A stretch of DNA of 58,940 nt from Enterococcus durans NBRC 100479 = LMG 10746 (lineage in GTDB: Bacteria; Bacillota; Bacilli; Lactobacillales; Enterococcaceae), in the NCBI RefSeq assembly GCF_001544215.1, contig NZ_BCQB01000013.1, positions 1 through 58,940 of the forward strand, read 5' to 3'. The notes beneath the pieces were generated by a model. It was not told where the DNA came from. It saw nothing but the letters and a program-made list of their open reading frames with translations, and made no database searches. Shown one piece after another: positions 46,417 through 55,666 of the stretch. The position numbers and the translations under genes are program-made. Position 1 is the first letter of the stretch; each line of letters opens with the position of its first letter.

Positions 46417-46956
46417 ATGGCGAGGAAAAACACATTGCGCTATATTTTATTAGGGTTGCTGAGCAAGAAAAGCATGTCAGGATATGAACTGAATCAATCA
46501 TTTAAAAATGAAATCGGTGAGTTTTGGCAAGCAAAACATAGTCAGATTTATCCAGAACTGGCAAAAATGGAAGAACGGGGAATCATCGAACATGAAGTTG
46601 AAATAACTGGTATGAAATTGGAAAAAAAGATTTATCGATTAACAGAAGAAGGAAAAATATTATTAAACGAATGGATCCATACTCCTACGAATGAATTACC
46701 AGTCAATCGGGATGAATTTGTGTTAAAGCTGTACTTTGTTAAAGACGTCAATGATCCGGCACTGAGAGAGATCATTGAACAGCAAAGAGATCTCCATGAA
46801 GAAAAGCGTGTCCACCTATTAGCAAGAAAAGCAGTGATATTCCCTACAGAAAAGGAAAAACATGAGAACTACGGGCATTATCTGATTCTTTCACATGCAA
46901 TCAATCGTGAAACAGAATATACCAATTGGTTGACCAGTGTATTAGAAGAAAAATGA
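46417..46956 (+). CDS. padR: PadR-family transcriptional regulator
   Basis: The protein has 179 residues from the ATG at 46417, behind AAGGAGGA. A winged helix at residues 8-85 (LRYILLGLLSKKSMSGYELN, SQIYPELAKMEERGII) is followed by the PadR C-terminal dimerisation helices. It should repress padC until phenolic acids bind. The location and operator match known padC-padR pairs in lactic acid bacteria. Confidence 0.9.
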   Translation: MARKNTLRYILLGLLSKKSMSGYELNQSFKNEIGEFWQAKHSQIYPELAKMEERGIIEHEVEITGMKLEKKIYRLTEEGKILLNEWIHTPTNELPVNRDEFVLKLYFVKDVNDPALREIIEQQRDLHEEKRVHLLARKAVIFPTEKEKHENYGHYLILSHAINRETEYTNWLTSVLEEK

Positions 46957-47033
46957 AAAAAATGTAGCTGATGAGAAAGCCACATCCAACAACTGGAGGA
47001 AGGCTAGGCCATCAACTACATTTTTTTTGACTT

Positions 47034-47513
47034 CTATGAATAAAGGTCAGTTATCAATTGTTTTACATCTGTTTTTTCACCCACAGGCAAAACTTTATAC
47101 GTTAGTTCATCTGTTTCTTCATCATGAATGATATAGATCTGTGCATCTTCTTTTTTGAAATCTCCAATCAAGAGGACGGTATAACGTTCATCAATCAACT
47201 CGATTTCCTTGATTGCTTTTGAGAAAACCTTTCTGACGTGATGCATTTTCTTTTGACGGATCGTTGCTTTTTCCGCGGCTTTCATCAAAGTATAGCCTTC
47301 ATCTAAATAAAGTTTGATCATTTCAACTTTTACGACTGTTGGAAAACGATATTTTCGAGGACAATTGCTATCTGCTGCGATGGAGTCTATCAATCCTTTT
47401 TGTTCCCAATAACGTAATTGTCGAGGAGAAACCCCGACGAGTTCACTTAATTCACTAATTCCGACTAGTAATTGATCATTTTCTAACAATCGTTTGAGAG
47501 AAGCACCAACCAT
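47034..47513 (-). CDS. MerR-family transcriptional regulator
   Basis: The protein has 159 residues from the ATG at 47513, chosen for AAGGAGTGA upstream; the frame extends 12 codons further without a better site. The MerR winged helix is LVGISELSELVGVSPRQLRYWEQKGLI (residues about 17-43), followed by a helical dimerisation region. The C-terminal part is short and I see no conserved Cys metal site, so a drug-like or metabolite effector is likely. It is divergent from the DHA2 pump and probably its regulator. Confidence 0.85.
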   Translation of the reverse strand: MVGASLKRLLENDQLLVGISELSELVGVSPRQLRYWEQKGLIDSIAADSNCPRKYRFPTVVKVEMIKLYLDEGYTLMKAAEKATIRQKKMHHVRKVFSKAIKEIELIDERYTVLLIGDFKKEDAQIYIIHDEETDELTYKVLPVGEKTDVKQLITDLYS

Positions 47514-47569
47514 TTTAGTCACTCCTTTTGTCCTTCCTGTTTCCTCCATTATACTTTCATTAACTTATG

Positions 47570-47609
47570 TGTCAAGTAGGTTGACAAACACAAAAAATAG
47601 GACTAAAGT
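47570..47609 (+). promoter_or_regulatory. Promoter/operator of the MFS pump
   Basis: TTGACA (47581-47586) and TAAAGT (47604-47609) are 17 bases apart. GTGTCAA-GTAGG-TTGACA forms an inverted repeat over the -35. The spacer is not stretched to 19-20 bases as in classical MerR-activated promoters, so simple repression is possible. Confidence 0.55.
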
Positions 47610-47650
47610 ATTCTAGTGGTTTCAGAAAAAATTCAGAAAGAAGGAGAAAT

Positions 47651-49123
47651 ATGAGTAAAAATCAACCCGTAGATATTTACGGCAAACCATATAATCGGAC
47701 ACTTTTAGTTGTTGTCTTATTAATTGGTACGTTTTGTACGGTTTTGAATCAGACATTATTAACAACAGCTTTCCCTACATTGATGAAAGCTTTCGATATT
47801 TCTGCTTCAAGCGTACAATGGCTTACAACCGGATTCCTATTAGTTAACGGAATCATGATTCCAATCACAGCTTGGTTGATCAATAAGTTTAGTTCAAGAA
47901 ACTTATATCTTTCAGCTATGTCCATTTTCTTGATTGGAACAATTACTTGTTTTGTTGCACCAAACTTCAGTACATTATTGATTGGACGTTTGATCCAAGC
48001 ATGTGGTGTAGGGATCTCAATGCCTTTATTACAAAACATTATGTTATCCATCTTCCCACCAGAAAAAAGAGGGTCAGCAATGGGGATGTCTGGGATCGTT
48101 ATTGGACTAGCGCCTGCCTTAGGCCCAACTTTATCAGGTTACATCATTGATAATTATCATTGGCGTGATCTTTTTGGTATGGTTTTACCAATCGTCGTTT
48201 TAGTTTTAGTGTTGGCATTCTTCTTAATGAGAAGCGTGATTCCTCTATCTAATCCAAGTATCGATATTTTATCAGCTATTCTTTCAACTATTGGATTCGG
48301 TAGCTTACTTTACGGATTCTCAAGTGTTGGTGACGCTGGTTGGGGCAGTGCCAAAGTAATTGGTTTCTTGATCGTAGGTGTCGTATTTATTGCATTATTC
48401 GCATGGCGCCAACTTCATTTGGAAAATCCATTCTTGGAACTACGCGTATTCAAATCGTCTACCTTTACAATTGCGGCTGTATTGGCTGGAGTAACAAACA
48501 TGGCCATGGTGGGTGCTGAAATGGTTGTACCTCTATATATCCAAAATATCCGTGGTGAATCAGCATTCCATTCTGGTTTGATGCTATTGCCAGGTGCTTT
48601 GATCATGGGGGCAATGATGCCGATCACTGGAGCCATTTTTGATAAATATGGAGCAAAACGTTTAGCGATTATCGGGATGTTCATCTTAACCGCTGCGACA
48701 GCGCCGTTTGCATTCCTAACAAAAACAACACCAGTCTTATATATCGTCGTTCTTTATGCGATCCGCATGTTCGGTATCTCAATGGTTATGATGCCAGTTA
48801 CTACATCTGGTATGAATGCTTTACCAAATAAATTGATCAGTCATGGTACGGCAGTAAACAATACGTTCCGCCAAATTGCCAGCTCGATCGGTACAGCTAT
48901 TTTGATCAGCGTATTGACGAATGTGACAAAAGACAACCTTCCAGGTAAATCAGTATTGAACAGCACACCTTTAGCTTATAAAGATCAAGCAATCAATGCG
49001 ACATTATCTGGTTACCATGCAGCCTTCATTGTAGCAATCGTCTTTGGAATCATCGGCTTCTTGATTGCCTTTGCATTGAAGAGAAAAGAACCTGTTCAAA
49101 CGAAAGCGGGAGATAAAGCATGA
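47651..49123 (+). CDS. DHA2-family MFS multidrug efflux transporter
   Basis: This 490-residue protein has about 14 membrane segments. The DHA2 signatures are LNQTLLTTAFPTLMKAFDISASSVQWLTTGFLL in helix 1 and its loop, the GRLIQACGVGISMPLLQ motif and the motif-C-like GIVIGLAPALGPTLSGYIID in helix 5. It should export drugs or toxic organic compounds using the proton gradient. It overlaps the downstream DUF4811 gene by 4 bases (ATGA). Placement among phenolic-acid genes makes phenolics or vinylphenols conceivable substrates. Confidence 0.88.
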   Translation: MSKNQPVDIYGKPYNRTLLVVVLLIGTFCTVLNQTLLTTAFPTLMKAFDISASSVQWLTTGFLLVNGIMIPITAWLINKFSSRNLYLSAMSIFLIGTITCFVAPNFSTLLIGRLIQACGVGISMPLLQNIMLSIFPPEKRGSAMGMSGIVIGLAPALGPTLSGYIIDNYHWRDLFGMVLPIVVLVLVLAFFLMRSVIPLSNPSIDILSAILSTIGFGSLLYGFSSVGDAGWGSAKVIGFLIVGVVFIALFAWRQLHLENPFLELRVFKSSTFTIAAVLAGVTNMAMVGAEMVVPLYIQNIRGESAFHSGLMLLPGALIMGAMMPITGAIFDKYGAKRLAIIGMFILTAATAPFAFLTKTTPVLYIVVLYAIRMFGISMVMMPVTTSGMNALPNKLISHGTAVNNTFRQIASSIGTAILISVLTNVTKDNLPGKSVLNSTPLAYKDQAINATLSGYHAAFIVAIVFGIIGFLIAFALKRKEPVQTKAGDKA

Positions 49124-49830
49124 TAATCGCAGTATTGATCATTAGTTTAATCGCCTTTGCAGCTACAAATGTATTTGCAAAAAAATCATGGCAAACATTC
49201 CTATCGTTGGTTTTTGGTTTGATTTTTGTTGCTTCATTGGGTTTGATCGTTGCTAACCTTTCGAACCACTTCGGAATGGAAAGAGTAACAGAAACAAAAA
49301 CAACGAAAATCGTTTCTAGTGCAAAATCTGACAACGCTAATATGCTTTTATATAAAGCATTAGGGGATGGAACAGAAAAGGTTTATCTTTACCGCACCGA
49401 TGAAGATCAAAAGGAACCAAAAGCGACTGGTACCGATAATGAAACAAATAAAGTAGAACAAACAAGTGGTGAAGCAGAGAAAGTATCGAAAACCACTTAT
49501 TGGGAATACAAAAATGACATGTACAAATTCTGGTTCAATCTAGCAGATAACAATCATGAGTACGACAAACGTGTCAATACATTCAAGATTCCAGCCGACT
49601 GGATCGAATTAAGTACAGATCAAGCAGCAAAATTAGCTGAACTAGTGAAACAACAACAAAGCACAATGGCAAATGATGCTAAAGCTTATGTGCAAGAAGG
49701 CATTGTTAAAGCGATGACTGAAAATCCAACGATGAGTCAAGAAGAACAAGCAAAATTAACAAAAGACTTAGCCGCAGATTATCAAAAACAAGCTTTAGCG
49801 AAATTAGTAAAAGAAGCTAAAGGAGAGTAA
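49120..49830 (+). CDS. DUF4811 membrane-anchored protein
   Basis: The protein has 236 residues with two N-terminal membrane segments (1-20 and 27-47), then an extracytoplasmic domain (VSSAKSDNANMLLYKALGDGTEKVYLYRT). The C-terminus is helical and Gln/Lys-rich. It matches the DUF4811 proteins commonly paired with DHA2 pumps in lactic acid bacteria. Its start overlaps the stop of the pump gene, so the two are translated together and it may be an accessory subunit. No biochemical function is known to me. Confidence 0.8.
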   Translation: MIIAVLIISLIAFAATNVFAKKSWQTFLSLVFGLIFVASLGLIVANLSNHFGMERVTETKTTKIVSSAKSDNANMLLYKALGDGTEKVYLYRTDEDQKEPKATGTDNETNKVEQTSGEAEKVSKTTYWEYKNDMYKFWFNLADNNHEYDKRVNTFKIPADWIELSTDQAAKLAELVKQQQSTMANDAKAYVQEGIVKAMTENPTMSQEEQAKLTKDLAADYQKQALAKLVKEAKGE

Positions 49831-49882
49831 TCTCTTAACAAAAGGTACAATTCAAAAAGAGGGACTACTTCAAAGTTTCAAC

Positions 49883-49940
49883 AAAAAAGCCGGATCATTT
49901 CAAAGATAACGAAAGTTATTATGAATGGTTCGGCTTTTTT
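49883..49940 (+). terminator. Intrinsic terminator after the pump operon
   Basis: AAAAAAGCCGGATCATTTC pairs with GAATGGTTCGGCTTTTTT, with a further GATAAC/GTTAT stem in the loop. Confidence 0.8.
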
Positions 49941-50031
49941 GTTACATACTTCAAAGATCCGTCCTTTAGCGTTGGGAGCGATAATCTATCTCTTTTTTGG
50001 TATACTAAAATAAAAAAAGTAGGAGAAAGCA

Positions 50032-50319
50032 ATGGGAAAAACATATTCTTTTGAATCACTTATTTATTCTTCTGAAGTTGGTAAGGGAGGCGCATACGTT
50101 GTTTTTCCTTATGATATCAGAAAAGAATTTGGCGCAGGACGAGTCAAAGTCCAAGCAATGTTTGATGGAGTTTCATATGAAGGTAGTATTGTGAATATGG
50201 GTGTGAAAAGGGAAGATGGCAGTATTTGCTATATCTTAGGCATTCGAAAAGACATTCGCAAGAAAATCGGAAAAGACATCGGTGATCGTGTAAATGTAAC
50301 AATAGAGCTGAGAGAATAA
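50032..50319 (+). CDS. DUF1905 domain protein
   Basis: This 95-residue soluble protein matches the DUF1905 fold: YSFESLIYSSEVGKGGAYVVFPYDI, RKEFGAGRVKVQAMFDG and a C-terminal RKKIGKDIGDRVNVTIEL. It resembles the AbrB-like swapped barrel, but the function is unknown. It starts behind AGGAG and converges on the lpd genes. Confidence 0.85.
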   Translation: MGKTYSFESLIYSSEVGKGGAYVVFPYDIRKEFGAGRVKVQAMFDGVSYEGSIVNMGVKREDGSICYILGIRKDIRKKIGKDIGDRVNVTIELRE

Positions 50320-50328
50320 AACTGTAAA

Positions 50329-50404
50329 CTAAAAAACAGATTGGTAAGCAACTGAACAGTCAGTATTTCTGTTTTGGTCTGCTAGTGCCAATCTATTTTT
50401 AGTT
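50329..50404. terminator. Bidirectional terminator between convergent genes
   Basis: CTAAAAAACAGATTGGTA pairs with TGCCAATCTATTTTTAG; a second inner ACTGAACAGTCAGT stem lies within. Both ends carry A/T-runs. Confidence 0.7.
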
Positions 50405-50822
50405 AGGATGGTTTTTCTCCATTGGTATAATAAAGAGGTTTTTCGTTGTCGAAATGGTGGTTCTGCATCCAAGCTAACATTTGCTGTCCCAAACTTTCTG
50501 CCATGGAAAAAGAGGCATGGATCTGTGCATTCGTAATGTGGTCGACATGGACACCTGAAGTGATAACGCAATTCCCTGGTAGTTCATCTTTAATGATAGC
50601 AAGGAGTGATTGTGCTAAGACATCATCTTTATGGAAGCGACCATCATTACTAGGGAAACGAATCGTTTGCGCTTTTGTCTCTTTAGAAACAGTGGTGACT
50701 GTCCCGATATGCGCTACATTGCCACCAGTAATCGTTATCAGTAAATCTTTGCCGATAACTTGTACATTTGCTTGCATCGTAAAAGCTTCTTGTGTGACTA
50801 AAAATCGTTTGATTTTCTCCAT
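50403..50822 (-). CDS. lpdD: LpdD-like prenylated-flavin-associated subunit
   Basis: The protein has 139 residues from the ATG at 50822, chosen for AAGGTGAG upstream and because it starts one base after the ubiX-type stop codon. It matches the LpdD/gallate decarboxylase subunit D family, proposed to be a chaperone for the prenylated flavin cofactor (TITGGNVAHIGTVT, then CVITSGVHVDHI). It is the last gene of the leftward set lpdC - lpdB - lpdD and should be needed for full decarboxylase activity. The assignment is by family resemblance and context. Confidence 0.75.
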   Translation of the reverse strand: MEKIKRFLVTQEAFTMQANVQVIGKDLLITITGGNVAHIGTVTTVSKETKAQTIRFPSNDGRFHKDDVLAQSLLAIIKDELPGNCVITSGVHVDHITNAQIHASFSMAESLGQQMLAWMQNHHFDNEKPLYYTNGEKPS

Positions 50823-50823
50823 C

Positions 50824-51392
50824 TTACTCACCTTGCCAACGTCTTGAGGTGTCATTCTCGATACCAAATTGATCTAGTAATTTCATTGTATGATGATCCA
50901 CAAGGTCTTGGATCGTTTCAGGATGATTATAAAAAGCAGGGATTGGTGGAATGATTTGCACGCCAAGACGTGCTAATTTTGTTAGATTTTCTAGGTGAAT
51001 CGCATTCAACGGCGTTTCTCGAGGAACGAGGACTAATTTTCTTTGTTCTTTCAATGTCACATCGGCTGCGCGAGCAATCAGATTCTCTCCTAAACCAATA
51101 GAGATACCTGCAATTGTTTTCATGCTCGCAGGAACGATGACCATGCCGTCTGTTAAAAAAGAACCACTTGCTACAGCTGCTCCTAAGTCTTTGTTCGAAT
51201 AATGATAATCAAATAGGTCTTCAAATTCATGAAGCGTCATATCTGATTCCAATTTTAAATTTTCTTTTGCCCAAGTGCTGATAATACCATGTGTTTCGAC
51301 TAATGGATTTTCTTTTAATTTTTTTACAAAATTGATTGCATAAATGATACCAGAGGCGCCACTTACACCAACTACGATTTTTTTTTTTTCAT
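50824..51392 (-). pseudogene. lpdB: UbiX-type flavin prenyltransferase, out of frame at a 12-A tract
   Basis: From the ATG at 51392 (AAGGG upstream) the gene reads ATG plus twelve A and then TCG TAG, a stop. With one base more, or two fewer, in the A tract the frame continues as IVVGVSGASGIIYAINFVKKL, the UbiX flavin-binding start, and runs to the stop at 50824. The body has the family pattern VPRETPLNAIHLENL and IIPPIPAFYNHP. The enzyme joins dimethylallyl phosphate to FMN to make the cofactor of the UbiD-type LpdC. The lesion could be a real phase state, a translational slip site or a homopolymer base-call error. Confidence 0.8.
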
Positions 51393-51511
51393 TTGGATCG
51401 TTCCCTTCTGTTTTTTAGTATTAAAGGAAAATACCAATCGGCTCTCTCATCAAACAAGATCAATGAGAAAGAACCAATCGGTAAGGACTCTTAAATGACG
51501 CATCATCAGAC

Positions 51512-52987
51512 TTAGTTTAAATAGTCTTTCCAGTTATCTACTTCTTTGAATTGCGCACGAATAAAATGCTCTTTCATGTCGAATGGCACGGTGCCATCGA
51601 AGATTGTTTTTGCGCTCATCCCGCGGAAGCGTATAACGCCAGGATTGTATTGTGGTAACTCTGAAGGGTCGCGTGGATGATTTCTCATGCCAGGAATCAC
51701 GATGATATCTTTGTCTCCTTGGAAACGAGTGTTGAATGTCCACATAACGTCGTTCATATCAAAGATATCAACATCTTCATCAACTAAAATAACTGTTTTT
51801 AATTCTTTGAAGGCGGACAATGCAAGGATTGCTGCTTGGCGTTGGATTCCTTCGTCAGCTTCATTTTCTTTGCGGATTTGCATGATTGTCATCAATTTGC
51901 CGCCTCCAGCTGGTGGATTGTAAACATTGACGACTTTGCCAGGAATTGCTTTATCCACAAGTGCTAGAATACTTGCTTCAGTAGGGATGCCAGCCATAGA
52001 AACATGTTCTTCGCTTGGACCAATCGTTGTTTGCATGATTGGATTATCTTTGCGGTGAGTAATGGCTTTTACTTTAACGACATTCACAGCCGGATTTGCA
52101 TCACCTGTATAACCAGGAAACTCGGGCATTGCTTTTCCTGAGTTCGTGTTGATATCTTCTTGCATTGTTTGGTTAGGCATGATTTCTGCTTCAATAATGA
52201 ATTCTGCGCGGGCAATTCCGACTTCGTTTACTGCAACACCGTCAACGAGTTGAATGGGTTCATTACGTAAAGCACCTGCACACCATAGTTCATTGTAGCC
52301 AAGAGGAGTGGTAGGTGGTTCAAAAGTTGTTCCGATGGCAATTGCTGGATCTAATCCAATATTGATCGTAATAGGCATTGGCTGATTCAATGCTTCGAAT
52401 TGTTTTTGGAAATGACCGATGTGACGTCCGCCAGGCATGATGTACATGCCAATTGTATCTTTATCTTCCAAAACCATGCGATGGATAGTTACGTCACTCA
52501 TTGTTTTTTCAGGATCAGAACCTAAAACAACGCCCATTGTGATATATGGACCAGCATCTTCGGGTGTATTTTTTGGAGCAGGTAAAATGTTGCGGATATC
52601 AAAATCTGCGTCTGTTGCAAGGTGGACAACTTCTTGTGCAGGGGCATCCGCTTTGTCTACTTTCACAGGTTTAAGGGGATGCTCAACGGCATCTTTTAAG
52701 AAGCGTCCCAATGCACGATAATCATGGTGTAAGATTTGACCAACACGTTTGCGGCTAGCCATTGTTCCGATGTTTACTCGTTTTCCAGGAAAGCCTTTGA
52801 TGTTGTTGAAGGTCATTGCAGGTCCTTCTTGTGTGGGACGTTTGACCGTACCGCCAGCACCAATATAGCGATATACACCAGATAAATCTGCTTCTGGATC
52901 AATTTCAAGATCCGTTTCATGGTATTGTCCAGGAAGAGTTTTTAGTTCTTCGATGACTTTTCTTAAGTCATAGGGTTGTTCTGTCAT
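51512..52987 (-). CDS. lpdC: UbiD-family decarboxylase, gallate/protocatechuate type
   Basis: This 491-residue protein has the length of lactobacillal LpdC. UbiD landmarks include VKRPTQEGPAMTFNNIKG, RKRVGQILHHDYRALGRF, the prFMN-binding INIGLDPAIAIG segment, ELWCAGALRNEPIQL and the catalytic acid region ARAEFIIEAEI. It decarboxylates hydroxybenzoic acids such as gallate or protocatechuate with prenylated FMN. Downstream on the same strand are the UbiX-type gene and lpdD. The exact substrate is inferred; 4-hydroxybenzoate is an alternative. Confidence 0.87.
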   Translation of the reverse strand: MTEQPYDLRKVIEELKTLPGQYHETDLEIDPEADLSGVYRYIGAGGTVKRPTQEGPAMTFNNIKGFPGKRVNIGTMASRKRVGQILHHDYRALGRFLKDAVEHPLKPVKVDKADAPAQEVVHLATDADFDIRNILPAPKNTPEDAGPYITMGVVLGSDPEKTMSDVTIHRMVLEDKDTIGMYIMPGGRHIGHFQKQFEALNQPMPITINIGLDPAIAIGTTFEPPTTPLGYNELWCAGALRNEPIQLVDGVAVNEVGIARAEFIIEAEIMPNQTMQEDINTNSGKAMPEFPGYTGDANPAVNVVKVKAITHRKDNPIMQTTIGPSEEHVSMAGIPTEASILALVDKAIPGKVVNVYNPPAGGGKLMTIMQIRKENEADEGIQRQAAILALSAFKELKTVILVDEDVDIFDMNDVMWTFNTRFQGDKDIIVIPGMRNHPRDPSELPQYNPGVIRFRGMSAKTIFDGTVPFDMKEHFIRAQFKEVDNWKDYLN

Positions 52988-53156
52988 TTGTATTTCCTCC
53001 TTTTTTTCTTTCCTTCTTTATAGTACGAGCCTTAGGGCAGTGAAACAATTCAAGTTATGAAGATTTCTATTCCATAGTGGAATGGATACGTATTTTTATC
53101 ATTCGATAGTCTGTGATATAATCAAAAGAAAACGATTACAAAAGAGTGGAGAGGAA

Positions 53157-53459
53157 ATGACGAAACAATTTCCAAAAGCAGTACGTGCTGAAAATCTAGC
53201 GAATGTTTTAAAAGTTGAATTTGAGGATGGCTCAACGAAATTCATACGTACGCATTGGGTCGGAGATATGACAGATTCCTTACAATTCGGAAAACGTGGT
53301 AAAGGGAAACGAAAACTTCTGTTAACAGTTAATCGAAATATGTGGATCGGTTCGAATATCACTATTGAAGATGATGGAACAGTGGTTCTAAATGGAAAGG
53401 ATCGCTATACACCAGAAGAATTATGGTGTGACGGAAGCAGCTCAATGGCAGAGTTATAG
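53157..53459 (+). CDS. Small conserved protein of unknown function (100 residues)
   Basis: It starts at the ATG 53157 behind GAGAGG; a longer frame upstream has no ribosome site. The product is soluble and beta-rich (NVLKVEFEDGSTKFIRTHW, RKLLLTVNRNMWIGSNI, DGTVVLNGKDRYTPEELW). It is divergent from lpdC, with a 169-bp spacer that must hold both promoters. I do not recognise the family. Confidence 0.6.
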   Translation: MTKQFPKAVRAENLANVLKVEFEDGSTKFIRTHWVGDMTDSLQFGKRGKGKRKLLLTVNRNMWIGSNITIEDDGTVVLNGKDRYTPEELWCDGSSSMAEL

Positions 53460-54115
53460 TGAACGAGTTAGAAAGTCGGGAGGTGAAAGAAGTACGTAAC
53501 GTTTTTGAGAAGTAATAGTTTAACAAAAGAATAGAAGCACAAGTTGTAAGAAGAAACTAAAAATAATGGAACTATTAGATAAACATGAGAATTCAAAAAT
53601 ATAGAGTAAAATACTGAGATAGTAATAAAAAAAGAATAAATGGTATACATTTATAAATATATTCTTACTGAAACAAGTTAAAAAAATATATATTAGTTTG
53701 GTTCCTTTTTTTAGTATTATCAATTAAAATTATCATATCAAGTTTTTGAAAGGAGTTTATTTATAAGGATAGGTATACCAATCCGTGTTTTGATATGGAA
53801 GAATCTAGAGCATTGTTTTTCTAGGAAATGGAAAACTATAAAAATGTCTCTAAATATGAATAGTTATTATTGATGATGATTTTAAGAATGACACGCTTAA
53901 AGTAATGTAAAAGCCTTAGCTACTTTCATTATATCTTGTTTTAAAGAAATTAGATGCTTCTTTGACACTTATTAATGTCTATCATTCGCTACAAATATAT
54001 TATTTGTCGATGTAATTACTACATTTAGAATTTATCAGTAATTACATTGGTCTTTTTTTAAACAAAGAAAAAAGACTGATTTACTTTTGCAAAAAATTCA
54101 AAGGAGTATGGTGAT
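53460..54115. other. AT-rich gene-free region before the GT-C-like gene
   Basis: No convincing gene. Base composition falls clearly compared with the flanking operons, and short frames here are shadows of the A/T bias. The terminator at 54010-54059 is the only clear element, and its upstream gene is missing, so the stretch may be the decayed remainder of a longer insert. Confidence 0.55.
54010..54059 (+). terminator. Intrinsic terminator or attenuator before the GT-C-like gene
   Basis: ATGTAATTACT (54010-54020) pairs perfectly with AGTAATTACAT (54037-54047), followed by GGTCTTTTTTT. It ends 57 bases before the start codon, so it could attenuate that gene. Confidence 0.75.
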
Positions 54116-55666
54116 ATGCAGTTAAATAAAAATATTTTTTTTCGATTCTTTTCATGTCTAGTTCTTCTATTTATACTGTGGACAATTGCAGCAAGTATTT
54201 TTTCTCCCAGAATAGGAATGATTTTTTCCTTATTTAGAAATAATTACTCTTATAAAGTGATTTTAACAGTAAATATTATTTGTGTTATTTTTTCTTTATT
54301 GATATATTTTTTGATTATTCAATGGTTGAAAAAAAAGAAGTTTCCAGTTCTAAAAAATAAATTTACTTATGTATTTTTAACTATCGAACTAGTTCTTTAT
54401 TTTGTCATGTTATTATTATTTGTAAAATATATAGGTTTTAATCAACCTGTGGATGATACACGAATTGTATTGAATTATTTACAGCAACTGAAAGACGGTG
54501 CGAAGTGGGGTTATGATTATATGTACTCGAACCCACAAAATTTACTCTTGATGTATATCTTTATGGGTGTACAAGCGCTTTTTGGCCAAAGTTACTATGC
54601 GTTAATCGTGGTATTTTCTATTATCCATATATTAACGATAACTTTTGTTTTTCTAGCACTAAAAAATATAAAAATAAGTAATTTTATTTCATTGTTTGTT
54701 GTTCAGTTGCTTATCTTTGCGTTACAAATTACTTTACATGTTCCAGTTGCTTATACAGATATTTTGGCACTCTTTTTTGTTTCATTAACATTTTATTTTA
54801 TGACAAGGTATATCCAAAGTTACAAAGACAAAAAAAATTGGACTTTAAATCTTATCTGTGCGCTCTTATTTTGTACTGTAGGCTTTATTAGTAAGGGCAC
54901 GGTTTTAATACTAGTAATCGCAATTGCATTATTTTTAGCAATTATCAATAGAAAACAGTGGAAATTACTTGGATTATTACCGTTCTTATTTTTATTTGTT
55001 GGAAACTTTGGATGGAAACAATTTATAAACAGTCAACATTTGTATCCAGATTCAAATTATGGACAGCCCAACACGCACTATTTAATGATGGGTATTAATA
55101 ATGCACCTATTCCTGAAGGGTTAACAACGTATGAAAAATCTACATGGGTCGTAGGTGCATATTCAACTGCTGAACAGCAATTTACTTGGCACCTGTTTTT
55201 AGAAAATAAAGAACCAAAATCACAAGTACAACAAGAACATTTAAAAATCATTAAGGAACGTTATGCAAATTTAAGTATAAAAGAGTTACTAAAGGCAATG
55301 AATAATAAGGTATCAGTTACTTGGGGATCAGGAGATTTAAAATCTTCTTTTGAAGTCTACTTAGGTACTGGGAAATCTAAAAAGGCAGCAAATTTATTTT
55401 CAAGTAAGGTTACGGGATTGATCTTGTACTCTTGGATGATGACGATTCAATATTTATTGTATATTGGTGTGCTCTTGGCCTGTATTTATTTGTTCAATTC
55501 TAAAAGTAAAATAGCTTTATTATGTATGATTTATATTACCGGTTATTTTACATTCTTGCTATTTTGGGAGGCTAGTCCTAGATATGCAATGGGAATTTTT
55601 GTTCCAGCAATTTTATTGATTGGTGTATTACTAGAAAGATTTTCAGTTAAGGACAAGCAAGTGTAA
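54116..55666 (+). CDS. Multi-pass membrane glycosyltransferase-like protein (GT-C type)
   Basis: This 516-residue protein has about 12 membrane helices. The first external loop, FNQPVDDTRIVLNYLQQLKDG, contains the Asp-Asp pair expected for GT-C enzymes that use lipid-linked sugars. A soluble segment at about 300-420 (QHLYPDSNYGQPNTHYLMMGINN) is followed by the final helices. It resembles dolichyl-phosphate-mannose-type transferases of Gram-positive bacteria and may decorate wall polymers. It is a lone gene of unusually AT-rich codon use in an AT-rich stretch, a sign of transfer. Confidence 0.6.
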   Translation: MQLNKNIFFRFFSCLVLLFILWTIAASIFSPRIGMIFSLFRNNYSYKVILTVNIICVIFSLLIYFLIIQWLKKKKFPVLKNKFTYVFLTIELVLYFVMLLLFVKYIGFNQPVDDTRIVLNYLQQLKDGAKWGYDYMYSNPQNLLLMYIFMGVQALFGQSYYALIVVFSIIHILTITFVFLALKNIKISNFISLFVVQLLIFALQITLHVPVAYTDILALFFVSLTFYFMTRYIQSYKDKKNWTLNLICALLFCTVGFISKGTVLILVIAIALFLAIINRKQWKLLGLLPFLFLFVGNFGWKQFINSQHLYPDSNYGQPNTHYLMMGINNAPIPEGLTTYEKSTWVVGAYSTAEQQFTWHLFLENKEPKSQVQQEHLKIIKERYANLSIKELLKAMNNKVSVTWGSGDLKSSFEVYLGTGKSKKAANLFSSKVTGLILYSWMMTIQYLLYIGVLLACIYLFNSKSKIALLCMIYITGYFTFLLFWEASPRYAMGIFVPAILLIGVLLERFSVKDKQV

